Of a stretch of DNA of 64,000 nucleotides, positions 47,401 through 53,339 are shown in pieces. A model generated the notes under the pieces. It made no database searches and was not told where the DNA came from. It worked only from the letters and a program-made list of their open reading frames with translations. Every line of letters begins with the position of its first letter. Positions within the stretch are counted from its first letter, which is position 1. Source of the DNA: Chryseobacterium arachidis (GTDB lineage: Bacteria; Bacteroidota; Bacteroidia; Flavobacteriales; Weeksellaceae); NCBI RefSeq assembly GCF_900129245.1, contig NZ_FQUT01000012.1, positions 1-64,000 of the forward strand, in the 5' to 3' direction. The position numbers and the translations under genes are program-made.

Positions 47401-48278
47401 TACCTATAATCTGTTTCTTGCAAATCCTTTTTGTATGTGACCTTATATTTTTTATATTGGCTATCGTTTGATGATACTACAATTGATTCCAATAGTTTGG
47501 ATTGAACAAGGGATTCTCCTTTAATATAAGCAGTTTCTGGTGTAGGTCTTTCTTGAAATATAAAGTTAATTTTATTATAATGTGCTGTTCCTTGAATTGA
47601 ATTCCCACCCCATTCTATACTACTTATCACAGAAACGTTTCCTCCTAAAAGATAATTGTACGTAATATAATTTCCATTGCGGTCTTGAAACTTAACAATA
47701 TTATAATCTACTGGGCTTCTGGATGTACTGTAGCCAGTAGCAATACCCCCATACCAAGCTCGAGAGCCATCTGGGTAACTTACTTCCCAATATTCTGGTC
47801 CTTTCCAAGGCCAACCAGAGAGCGTACCAAAGGATTTGATTTTTGTATTAGAATAATTTTCAGTTACATATTCTGCTCCATCTTGTCCATATTCACCTGA
47901 TTTCAGTATTAGTCTCTGACCATTGAAACTGTAATAGTCTGAATAGTCCAACTGGATTCTTTTTGTGATACCATCATTTTCAAGTGTTTTTCCAGTTCTT
48001 GAAATAGAGCTTAATCCTGCTACATTCCAATTGTAACCTGCAAGTCCGTTTTGCCCTCCACTCGTATAAATAAGGCTAACGTTGGGTGAAACATCTTTAA
48101 TTCCCGGTGGAACTTCAATATTAAGTGTATATTGGAGCTGCCCTGCTTTGGTTACTTCAATATTACCTTTGGTATCATGGAATTTTGGGGGAGCGGGGGT
48201 CTGCGAAATACTGAGTATCGAAATAAGCAGCATCGCCAAGGATGAAATCAGTGTCATCCGCTTTTTATAAAATTTCAT
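41499..48278 (-). CDS. SpvB/FG-GAP/Rhs polymorphic toxin with nuclease-like tip
   Basis: A 2259-residue exported giant protein. A signal peptide (MKFYKKRMTLISSLAMLLIS) is followed by a SpvB-like N-domain (VPPGIKDVSPNVSLIYTSG). About five FG-GAP/VCBS calcium loops follow (DFDGDGRIDL, DFNGDGLSEL, DFNGDGLIDF, DFNGDGLTDI, DINNDGKTEL), then many Rhs YD repeats and the Rhs core end (GRLYDPLLRRFLNAD at about 1877 and NPMMYNDPNGEFWWW at about 1920). The last 300 residues are a variable tip with IPDGVLDL and FAEVKAMDG (about 2116 and 2160), matching the Asp and Glu-x-Lys of a PD-(D/E)XK fold. It is likely delivered by the T9SS. Confidence 0.85.
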   Translation of the reverse strand: MKFYKKRMTLISSLAMLLISILSISQTPAPPKFHDTKGNIEVTKAGQLQYTLNIEVPPGIKDVSPNVSLIYTSGGQNGLAGYNWNVAGLSSISRTGKTLENDGITKRIQLDYSDYYSFNGQRLILKSGEYGQDGAEYVTENYSNTKIKSFGTLSGWPWKGPEYWEVSYPDGSRAWYGGIATGYSTSRSPVDYNIVKFQDRNGNYITYNYLLGGNVSVISSIEWGGNSIQGTAHYNKINFIFQERPTPETAYIKGESLVQSKLLESIVVSSNDSQYKKYKVTYKKDLQETDYRYLDKITVSNSTDEESNPVTFTYEKSLDRPNPNVASWGYPSVVNHNYLTDLFGDFDGDGRIDLIKYQAAASPVYPTINQPGLYLFKNFYSWGGPYHEPVLLGNSISATELKNSIAINLKRDNFVNNRQGFVTYNLIANPSTSKKDLKLSFYKISNDNNLILDFTKTIPNIDTYNDDPDSIDPIGSSTVTILGIKNFDFNGDGLSELIVQLNYRFCSGGGIDPNTPIFDDGGNLLPGQTCQNFQRFIVVDPDESIQNDAWHYSMQLYNYQEDPFKTYKSGDFNGDGLIDFIKLDQNKKSYLITFQKNFQGKYESNLSSFDSIIAIKGMWKDGLTGDFNGDGLTDIMVPYADDTTLWYLYTSKGIGFSEDPKHFNSQYRNRTVFKDPYDNISIGNPRTFVAFDINNDGKTELISLQSGRSYQKEYNQDNPSAGTKYRFTSGSGVKVFSTFGGNPDYTPSGDNHSWGLVNYLNSSNIDNALAVGYFDRMAIPVDHLAGAMLKNIALISQKVDSDGRIGMHIHSYYDISMEGRIKSITQGGITTEISYKQLDKVKNPGLYDGDQPVNYPNVEINQSAGMYVVSSLTQTITSNKKLKQDYKYRGLTSNILGTGMIGFRKQARSSWYTEGFENTKIWSGVEIDPINKGVPIKEWSIRTNVDSQVFPVDLSENNTQLLSLKTTTYQIDKILNGQVVTTVGDDDKSKVVTAIIPKTSRTKDFLTNVIAENTTTYGDYYMPSQSISRINNSYSVNTTDYQYSHNSAGDGPDYFIGRLVSKIDVVNAYGDTKSDKEEYTYENNNLKTTKNWNWDNTAYTLNTFVYDGFGQVIQKVLSNSLDSQTITSSTEYDSTGRFIVKETDNSGFHTQITYDNWGQILTKTDHFGNNITNTYDGWGKLISSSNNLGGISTYIYTKDENFNVTLTKNDPDGNVSKSFTNKFGQLYRTTTKSFAQGQFVSKDIKYDLLGRKTQESEPYFDDQNATIWNLISYDDSVYPATVTATSLAKISSSGTITSIGKQVVTTISGLTTTTTEVNNYNKTSTKTTDALGNLISTTDKGGMIQFFYNAGGQQIKASYGNNSVETKYDAWGRKSEFVDPSNGEYKYEYDAFGRSKKTISPKGEKVFNYNNLGQLTSQVEFSTIDGGQTTNKTTSYAYNNKGLITLKSGTVEGQGFSIAYTYDTYGRLLSSVENSNGKIYSQKGLTYNNSGKITSYEKELISFGNTTKVSVDNLYSGWNGELYQIKDKNTGKILWELNDVNAKGQVIKSKLGAVDIVDSYDDNGYLSSINHSSLAKPNMLQILYSFDAIKNELKRRTTGGDFNILETFDYDDNNRLVNWTNPVTNVKPSSNRNVYDVKGRITENDQIGHMKFENTSKIYQATGMTLNTQGIQNYSGDLIQTVTYNENNDPVMISGEKFRVKFDYGLGSTRQRVSIIKLMNPTGGGGEGDPPISEFSVAESSDLNTPVWQTKITKIYNEDNSFEVIRNQTSGLERHIMYIEGTPYESNIVYLKEFGQDTASYKFLHKDYLGSILAISDEDGNKVEQRHFDAWGNFTHLQLGSGSINTNKNSIAELTLLIDRGYTSHEHFLNVGIIHMNGRLYDPLLRRFLNADENIQDATNTQNYNKYGYVLNNPMMYNDPNGEFWWWLAGAAAGGYLNGVQANGSWNPGKWNWEKTWSAVLGGAIGGASIGGALGNIANNAGAIKNFLPGIVSGGLSSAFSGSNFLGGAISGITYSTNIFDNSVTSTDGSSNSYRYIVSPESFQFGGGWEDLTKKILLNYVRTNFCQTCSYGQLQQKAGKMFEDAFNAIMTLDNAQFNYTSNSAKIAGMYKNRPRNTIPDGVLDLVHYEIQYRKDNVKVGPFNIRIPVPTGRSEQRFRGVQFAEVKAMDGTLYSGSNQGQISAMLWSMYNNRGVRSFGGRFIIGTTSDTIISPGIYTLGTSYGITVSQMTSQYRMVSGQMEVRFSAGWPFVTINSAYIR

Positions 48279-48294
48279 AGTTGTGTTTTTAACG

Positions 48295-48765
48295 TTATCT
48301 TTTGGTTATGTTTTTACTTAGAACCCTTCCATCTTTCAGGGTAAAACGCACAATATAAACTCCCCATTCATAGCCTGTCATATCTATTTTAACATGCTTA
48401 TTTAAGTTGGGTAGATTCTGTTGCTGGAATTTCCAGTGAACAGTGCTGTGCTGGTATAAGGATACCGACTCTATTAATCCATCAACTTCATCGTTCCAGT
48501 CTATCGTTAGTACCGTATTAACGGGGACAGGGTAAAGTCTGACCTGTTTCCAAAAGTATTTTTCATCAATAGCTACGGAACTGGAGACCGATATTGTTTT
48601 GTCATTTTGCTTAGATGCTTCCTGTTGGGATTGCTTAGCGTTGACATCCGGTCCCCGATACCGCTGGTTACCCGCTTCATCATACTTGAAATAAATTTCA
48701 GTTGTTTGTGAAAAGCCAAAAAATCCTATTAATAAGGATGATAGGCTTAAAAATTTTCTTTTCAT
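48295..48765 (-). CDS. T9SS-sorted small protein upstream of the Rhs toxin
   Basis: 156 residues. The N-terminal signal (MKRKFLSLSSLLIGFFGFSQ) is followed by an Rhs-like YDEAGNQRYRG motif. The C-terminal 75 residues form a type A T9SS sorting domain (LYPVPVNTVLTIDW, then VYIVRFTLKDGRVLSKNITK). It is the first gene of the operon, 16 nt before the giant gene. It may help export or anchor the toxin, or be a fragment of a former toxin N-terminus. Confidence 0.75.
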   Translation of the reverse strand: MKRKFLSLSSLLIGFFGFSQTTEIYFKYDEAGNQRYRGPDVNAKQSQQEASKQNDKTISVSSSVAIDEKYFWKQVRLYPVPVNTVLTIDWNDEVDGLIESVSLYQHSTVHWKFQQQNLPNLNKHVKIDMTGYEWGVYIVRFTLKDGRVLSKNITKR

Positions 48766-49199
48766 AAATTGTTAAATTATATATTGGTTCATCATTTAAA
48801 TTCGCAAGGAGCCTCCAAAAGCTATCCGAAGTCTAGTTTCTATGCTATCAATTTTTATATATAATGGACGAAATAATTAGGTTGAGATAAAGACATGTAA
48901 TTACGAATTTTTAATTCTGCAAATATCAAACGTCGCAACGTCAAAACGTGGCGTGTTATTTTTTAGTTGAAGATTTTAAGGACAGATTTTAAGGGTTGGA
49001 ACTGCTTTAATAGGTTTTGTGTTTCATGGTTAGCTTTTAGCGGCCGTAAAGCTATGAATAAAATCAAGACGAGTAAATAGGGTTTTCACTATATTTTATA
49101 TCCGTAAAATCACGGATGTGCCGGTAAACAGAAATTCATATTTTTAGCCCTTAAACCTGAAACCATTTAATAATATCATAGCGAATTGAAAATTTACAA
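48766..49199. other. divergent promoter region
   Basis: A gap of 434 nt between the T9SS gene (minus) and the first immunity-like gene (plus). It should carry the promoter of the toxin operon. No repeat or hairpin was noted. Confidence 0.4.
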
Positions 49200-49889
49200 A
49201 TGGAGAGTAAAAACTATTACCAATTTGATGCAAGTATAGACCCCAAATTGATTGGAAGAAGCAAACTTCCGTTAACAGTTCAAATTAAAAACAAAGTCTT
49301 TCATGATCAAAGTGTAAGATATTTCGTCGATGTACAGGAATACTTTAAGGACAGAGATATCTTAATCCAAAATTTTCCAAAGGACTTGAAAGGTAAAATG
49401 TATCAAAGGAAGAAAAGTCCTATCGATCTGATGAATGTTATGCCCCATTATATCAGTATCAATTTCGCCATAACGGAAAAAGTAAAAAAAATACTGGACG
49501 GTCTGAAAATTGATCCTAAGGAACAGTATTTTGAAGAGTTTGCTATGGAAGGTTATTCTGAAAAATTTTATTTTTGGTTTGTGCCAATGCTTAAGAACTC
49601 AGAATATGTAGATTTTGAAAAAACAATTTTCTATGATGGATTAAATAATGTTTATAAGGTTTTTGAAACATATAAAAATTATATGGAGCTAAGAACTTCT
49701 GGAAACTTTAGCGCAAAAACTCTTTTTGTCTCATCGGAACTTAATAATAGAGATATTATTAGTTTGCAGGCTGGAGGACCATTTTATAGTGAACGAATTA
49801 TTGATGCTTTCAAAAAGGAAGATGTAGTAGGCTTTGAAATGATTGAACGAGGATATGCTAAAAAAGAACTGCATTTTACAGATCTTTAA
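49200..49889 (+). CDS. immunity-like protein (possible Imm11/DUF1629 relative)
   Basis: 229 residues, no signal peptide. The layout (an N-terminal LTVQIKNKVF strand, NVMPHYISINFAITEKVKKI, and a late MIERGYAKKELHF) resembles DUF1629/Imm11-type immunity proteins, but the match is by eye and weak. It is separated from the toxin operon by a divergent promoter and followed by its own terminator. It is probably an orphan immunity gene against toxins of neighbours. Confidence 0.5.
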   Translation: MESKNYYQFDASIDPKLIGRSKLPLTVQIKNKVFHDQSVRYFVDVQEYFKDRDILIQNFPKDLKGKMYQRKKSPIDLMNVMPHYISINFAITEKVKKILDGLKIDPKEQYFEEFAMEGYSEKFYFWFVPMLKNSEYVDFEKTIFYDGLNNVYKVFETYKNYMELRTSGNFSAKTLFVSSELNNRDIISLQAGGPFYSERIIDAFKKEDVVGFEMIERGYAKKELHFTDL

Positions 49890-49954
49890 TTAGCGACAAA
49901 TTGCAGAAATTCTTTGGCACATTTTAGATGCTGAGTATGACTTTTAATAGGATT

Positions 49955-49988
49955 ACAAAATCCCGGCTTGATCGGGATTTTGTTTTTT
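49955..49988 (+). terminator. terminator of immunity cassette 1
   Basis: ACAAAATCCCG pairs with CGGGATTTTGT around 7 nt and is followed by TTTTTT. A nearly identical stem follows the next gene at 50813-50846. Confidence 0.85.
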
Positions 49989-50032
49989 AGCAAAACTACA
50001 TTACAAAATTTGACGCTTTACATTAAAATAGA

Positions 50033-50761
50033 ATGGACAGAAACCAATATATAGAAAATATTAAAAAAGTTATCAGTACAAGCGGCTATTATTTAACTTC
50101 TGTAATACCATGTCCGCAACCTGGATTTGTTTATACAATAGGATTGATCAATAGTCTAAAATTTGAGCTCGTGTTCTGTGGGACTGCGAACTATGATCTT
50201 CCCGAGCTTCAAGAGATCGTGGATAAAGTTCAAGAGATGCTTTCACAGGGGCTAACAATTGATCAAAATTTTAATATAGAAAACTTTGGTAATTTCACGT
50301 TGAGGCAAACAGATGCCAGCTGGAATGAAAAAATTCTGCTCGGGGTGTTTGATATTTTTGACCTGACAGAAATAACAGCGTACCAGATCGTACCTGAAGA
50401 GAAAAATAAACTTCTAGATATTCCGGACATGACTCAAAAATGGGATCCTAAAGATCCGATTTGGAGATGGATGGATGATGAATGGAATTATCCCATTCCA
50501 GAAGGTTCCATCGTAGCAACCAACCTTGCTGCATTAAAGGGAGAAAGTATTACAGAGGTTACCAGATGGGAAGAGGATGAATGGGATATGTATGTTGGTG
50601 CAAGTCAGGATGTACCCGAGGAGGAAATCAGGATAGTACCATTTGCAACAATGCTGGGTATAGATAAATCACTTGAAGCCGCTATAAACCTGCAAGTAGA
50701 GAAAGGTTTGTGGAGAGAAAATGGGAACGATCCATGGGAGAATTGGGAAGAAGAATGCTAA
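50033..50761 (+). CDS. DUF4262-like immunity protein
   Basis: 242 residues. The PGFVYTIGLINSLKFELVFCG segment with surrounding layout matches the DUF4262 family, which is often found as orphan or cognate immunity in polymorphic-toxin regions. The C-terminal half is Trp- and acidic-rich (WRWMDDEWNYP, WENWEEEC). It has its own terminator and probably its own promoter. Confidence 0.7.
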   Translation: MDRNQYIENIKKVISTSGYYLTSVIPCPQPGFVYTIGLINSLKFELVFCGTANYDLPELQEIVDKVQEMLSQGLTIDQNFNIENFGNFTLRQTDASWNEKILLGVFDIFDLTEITAYQIVPEEKNKLLDIPDMTQKWDPKDPIWRWMDDEWNYPIPEGSIVATNLAALKGESITEVTRWEEDEWDMYVGASQDVPEEEIRIVPFATMLGIDKSLEAAINLQVEKGLWRENGNDPWENWEEEC

Positions 50762-50812
50762 AGTGAAAATCCGTAAGAAATCATTTTGATTTTTTTAAAA
50801 TAAATTAGGACG

Positions 50813-50846
50813 ACAAAATCCACGCAAGATCGGGATTTTGTTTTTT
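50813..50846 (+). terminator. terminator of immunity cassette 2
   Basis: ACAAAATCCACG pairs with CGGGATTTTGT (one bulge) around 6 nt and is followed by TTTTTT. It resembles the stems at 49955 and 51836. Confidence 0.8.
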
Positions 50847-50882
50847 ACGAATAAAATATTGATAGATCTATAATACCTTATT

Positions 50883-51266
50883 ATGAACAGTAAAAAATTT
50901 GAAAGTATCATGGCTTTGGCGCCACAAAAACGCTATGACTATTTCATTAAAAAAATTGCGGATGCCCAGCAGTTGTGGACCATAGTTGACTCAGAGGGAA
51001 ATTATGCTATTTCAATGATTGATAAACATTCCTTAATCTCATTCTGGCCAGAAGAAGAGTTTATCGCTTCCAATTTGGAGGAAAATTGGGAAGATTACAA
51101 ACCCTTGCTTCTTACACTGGACGATCTCTCTGATAACGTAATAGATTACATCGCTCAGGAGGGACTTTTGATCAATGTTTTCCCTTTAAATGGAAGATCA
51201 GGTTTTGTGGTTGACCTTGAAGAATTTTCAAGGGATCTGACAACGGAATTAAAGAATTATGAATAG
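50883..51266 (+). CDS. DUF2750 protein
   Basis: A 127-residue cytoplasmic protein. The N-terminal FESIMALAPQKRYDYFIKKI and DAQQLWTIVDSEGNYAI segments match the DUF2750 family. Length and order are typical. It is part of the run of single immunity-like genes and is followed 50 nt later by the DUF695 gene, so these two probably share a transcript that ends at 51866. Confidence 0.75.
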   Translation: MNSKKFESIMALAPQKRYDYFIKKIADAQQLWTIVDSEGNYAISMIDKHSLISFWPEEEFIASNLEENWEDYKPLLLTLDDLSDNVIDYIAQEGLLINVFPLNGRSGFVVDLEEFSRDLTTELKNYE

Positions 51267-51316
51267 GTAATCTTAAAATAATATCGAACTGTTCTATTCC
51301 AAATAATAAAAAAATT

Positions 51317-51775
51317 ATGAGTGAAATTTTGAAAAAACTAATTACAGACGAAGACCAATGGACCCTTGCAGAAGGAGAAAATAATGGTTTTCCCTTTATG
51401 CTGCGCTACCGTCCCCATCTTTATCCCTTTATTGAAGATAAAGGATTTGGTCACCGTCTTATGCTCTTCTTTCTGTACGAAATTGCTACAGAAGATAGGT
51501 CAGCTTCAGATGAGCAACTTGAATTTTTTGAAACCGTTGAAAACAAAATTATAGAACAGTTGGAGCCCGATCTTTTTGCTGTTTTATCATTTGTTTATTC
51601 AGGAAACGGCCAGCGGGAATGGCACTTTTACACTTGTGATATAGAAAAAACGGAAGAATTGATCAGCAGAGTCCTTGACGAGCTGGACTATCCCCACACA
51701 ATCGAAATACAGGATGAGTACGATCCGGACTGGTCAGAATACTTTGCTGTTCTGGATGGTGCAACAGAGGAATAA
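51317..51775 (+). CDS. DUF695 protein
   Basis: A 152-residue protein. It has FMLRYRPHLYPFIEDKGFGH near the start and the terminal SEYFAVLDGATEE; the layout of the DUF695 family (a W-x-L-A-E segment, then the F-x-L-R-Y-R segment) is visible. Proteins of this family are frequent in immunity arrays. It is terminated at 51836-51866. Confidence 0.75.
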   Translation: MSEILKKLITDEDQWTLAEGENNGFPFMLRYRPHLYPFIEDKGFGHRLMLFFLYEIATEDRSASDEQLEFFETVENKIIEQLEPDLFAVLSFVYSGNGQREWHFYTCDIEKTEELISRVLDELDYPHTIEIQDEYDPDWSEYFAVLDGATEE

Positions 51776-51835
51776 GGTGATACTTTTCACCTGTGATCAA
51801 TGTTTTAAACATTATTACTTTTTTTATTAATAATG

Positions 51836-51866
51836 ACAAATCCCGCATCGTCGGGGTTTGTTTTTT
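51836..51866 (+). terminator. terminator of immunity cassette 3
   Basis: ACAAATCCCG pairs with CGGGGTTTGT (one G-T pair) and is followed by TTTTTT. Confidence 0.8.
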
Positions 51867-51953
51867 GTGCAAAATGGTTTAAGGAATGCTCTAAAAACCT
51901 TATTTTTCCATAAAATAGGCTGTATGACATAAGGTAGGTTTCGAGCTATATGC

Positions 51954-51961
51954 TATATTTG
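51954..51961 (+). promoter_or_regulatory. possible Bacteroidota -7 promoter element
   Basis: TATATTTG matches the TAnnTTTG consensus and lies 24 nt before the histone H1-like start. No clear -33 TTG partner was found at the usual spacing. Confidence 0.45.
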
Positions 51962-51985
51962 CAGCTCAAAATAAATAATCAAACT

Positions 51986-52162
51986 ATGAAAGAACTTATC
52001 GAAAAGATCAATGCTGAATTTGAAGCATTTTCTAATGAATCAGCACTACAGAGTGAAAAAGGTAACAAGGCTGCCGGTACAAGAGCTAGAAAATCTGCTT
52101 TAGAACTGAGCAAACTATTCAAGGAATTCCGTAAGGTATCTGTTGAAGAAACAAAAAAATAA
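51986..52162 (+). CDS. histone H1-like small protein
   Basis: The in-frame ATG at 51986 gives 58 residues (MKELIEKINAEFEAFSNESA, then GNKAAGTRARKSALELSKLF), a close match to the histone H1-like/Hc1 proteins that are widespread and short in Bacteroidota. It is thought to bind DNA nonspecifically. A frame beginning at 51950 adds 12 unlikely residues. It ends at its own terminator. Confidence 0.85.
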   Translation: MKELIEKINAEFEAFSNESALQSEKGNKAAGTRARKSALELSKLFKEFRKVSVEETKK

Positions 52163-52166
52163 AAAT

Positions 52167-52200
52167 AAAATCCCAGCCATACGGTTGGGATTTTATTTTT
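52167..52200 (+). terminator. terminator of the histone H1-like gene
   Basis: AAAATCCCA pairs with TGGGATTTT and is followed by ATTTTT. It starts 4 nt after the stop codon. Confidence 0.85.
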
Positions 52201-52282
52201 TGGATCTTTAGTGAATTCTGACAAAGTCAGAATCTGTAATAGCTACTCTACATCGTTCAATTAAATCATAAAAGAATCGATA

Positions 52283-52359
52283 GGGCGTCCCCTACGGGCG
52301 GGCTTTTCATTTCAATCTATTCCCTGCGGAAAAGGATTTCCATTTCAATCCCTGACGCA
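52283..52359. repeat. short interspersed repeat, copy 3
   Basis: GGGCGTCCCCTACGGGCGGG head, hairpin TTCCCTGCGGAA, then GGATTTCCATTTCAATCCC and GACGCA. It is the same family as 6681-6756 and 17467-17542 with a different central hairpin. Confidence 0.75.
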
Positions 52360-52382
52360 AAAAATATATTGATTAATTTATT

Positions 52383-52799
52383 CTATACGTTTAAAACAAT
52401 GCTTTGCAATCCAATATTTAAGGACTCCTCTCTGCCAAATATTGCCTGTCCCTCCGCCCTGAAAACTGCTATTACCTCAATACCGATCAGCTCAAGAAAA
52501 AATTGGACATAGTTGGTGACAAAATCATAGTCCTTTAATTTCCCTTCAGAATATACACCAGCCTTGTCAGAAAAGATAATATCCTGCCCGTCTTTTTCTG
52601 TTCTCTGGTCAGCTGGCTTAAAAAAGGCATTGATATGATTTTCGGCTAGATGCGGTATTTCCATCCGGGACAGATCATACTCAACAACCGTCCCGTCAGC
52701 GTACTTCTCCAGCAGTTGCTGTACGAGTTTTTTTTCCATTTTTCTACTGGCTGAGCTATCCTCCTTTGGACTTGACATGATGTGCAATATTTGTTTCAT
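52383..52799 (-). pseudogene. internally deleted FMN-dependent NADH-azoreductase
   Basis: 138 residues against about 200 for the AzoR/AcpD family. The start (ILHIMSSPKEDSSASRKMEK) and the end (LELIGIEVIAVFRAEG) match the family. The centre jumps from TEKDGQDIIFSDKAG to VYSEGKLKDYDF, skipping the segment that holds the conserved PMYNF FMN-binding loop. The frame is intact, so an in-frame deletion of about 60 residues is likely. The product may be a non-catalytic remnant. It is divergent to an HxlR gene. Confidence 0.65.
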
Positions 52800-52838
52800 T
52801 CTCTATTTGTTTTATATCTCAACAAAGATATTTACATT

Positions 52839-52857
52839 TACTACGTTTTTAGTAGTA
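52839..52857. promoter_or_regulatory. putative HxlR operator 1 (azoreductase promoter)
   Basis: A perfect inverted repeat, TACTAC-N7-GTAGTA, in the 107-nt divergent promoter. The spacing suits a winged-helix dimer. Confidence 0.65.
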
Positions 52858-52875
52858 GTTATATAAACCTTAGTA

Positions 52876-52894
52876 GTACTATTTATGTTAGTAC
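52876..52894. promoter_or_regulatory. putative HxlR operator 2 (HxlR promoter)
   Basis: A perfect inverted repeat, GTACT-N9-AGTAC, ending 12 nt before the HxlR start. Its half-sites overlap the TAGTA half-site seen in operator 1, so both may be bound by the same regulator. Confidence 0.6.
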
Positions 52895-52906
52895 AATTCA
52901 ATAGTT

Positions 52907-53287
52907 ATGAATAAAAAAATACAGAATGCCAATCCGGCTATAGAATGCGAAAATAGTCTTTCGGCTGTGGAAGATTCTCTGTTTGTTCTGGGAGGAAAAT
53001 GGAAATTAAAGATCATTATAGTCCTTATCAGCGGGCATACCAGGTTCAATGAAATCCAGCGAAGGCTGAATGGTATTTCAGCGACGGTTTTATCAAGTGA
53101 ATTAAAGTCCCTTGAAATGAACCTGCTTGTTAAACGCGTAGTACACCCGGAACAAACACCTGTCATTGTAGAATACGTACCTACAGCGTATGCGGAGTCC
53201 CTGAAAGAAGTAGTTACAATCCTTGCTCGCTGGGGGGTGAATCACAAAAGAGTAATTACGCAGGATAGCAAGACAATTATAAAATGA
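52907..53287 (+). CDS. HxlR family transcriptional regulator
   Basis: 126 residues with the signature FVLGGKWKLKIIIVLISGHT and GISATVLSSELKSLEMN. An N-terminal Cys (IECENS, residue 12) is placed as in redox-sensing HxlR proteins. It probably represses the divergent azoreductase-like gene and itself. Confidence 0.9.
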   Translation: MNKKIQNANPAIECENSLSAVEDSLFVLGGKWKLKIIIVLISGHTRFNEIQRRLNGISATVLSSELKSLEMNLLVKRVVHPEQTPVIVEYVPTAYAESLKEVVTILARWGVNHKRVITQDSKTIIK

Positions 53288-53339
53288 TTGAAGCGAAACG
53301 CATACAATGCAAGATCTGTATTTAGATCCTGCTGGATAT

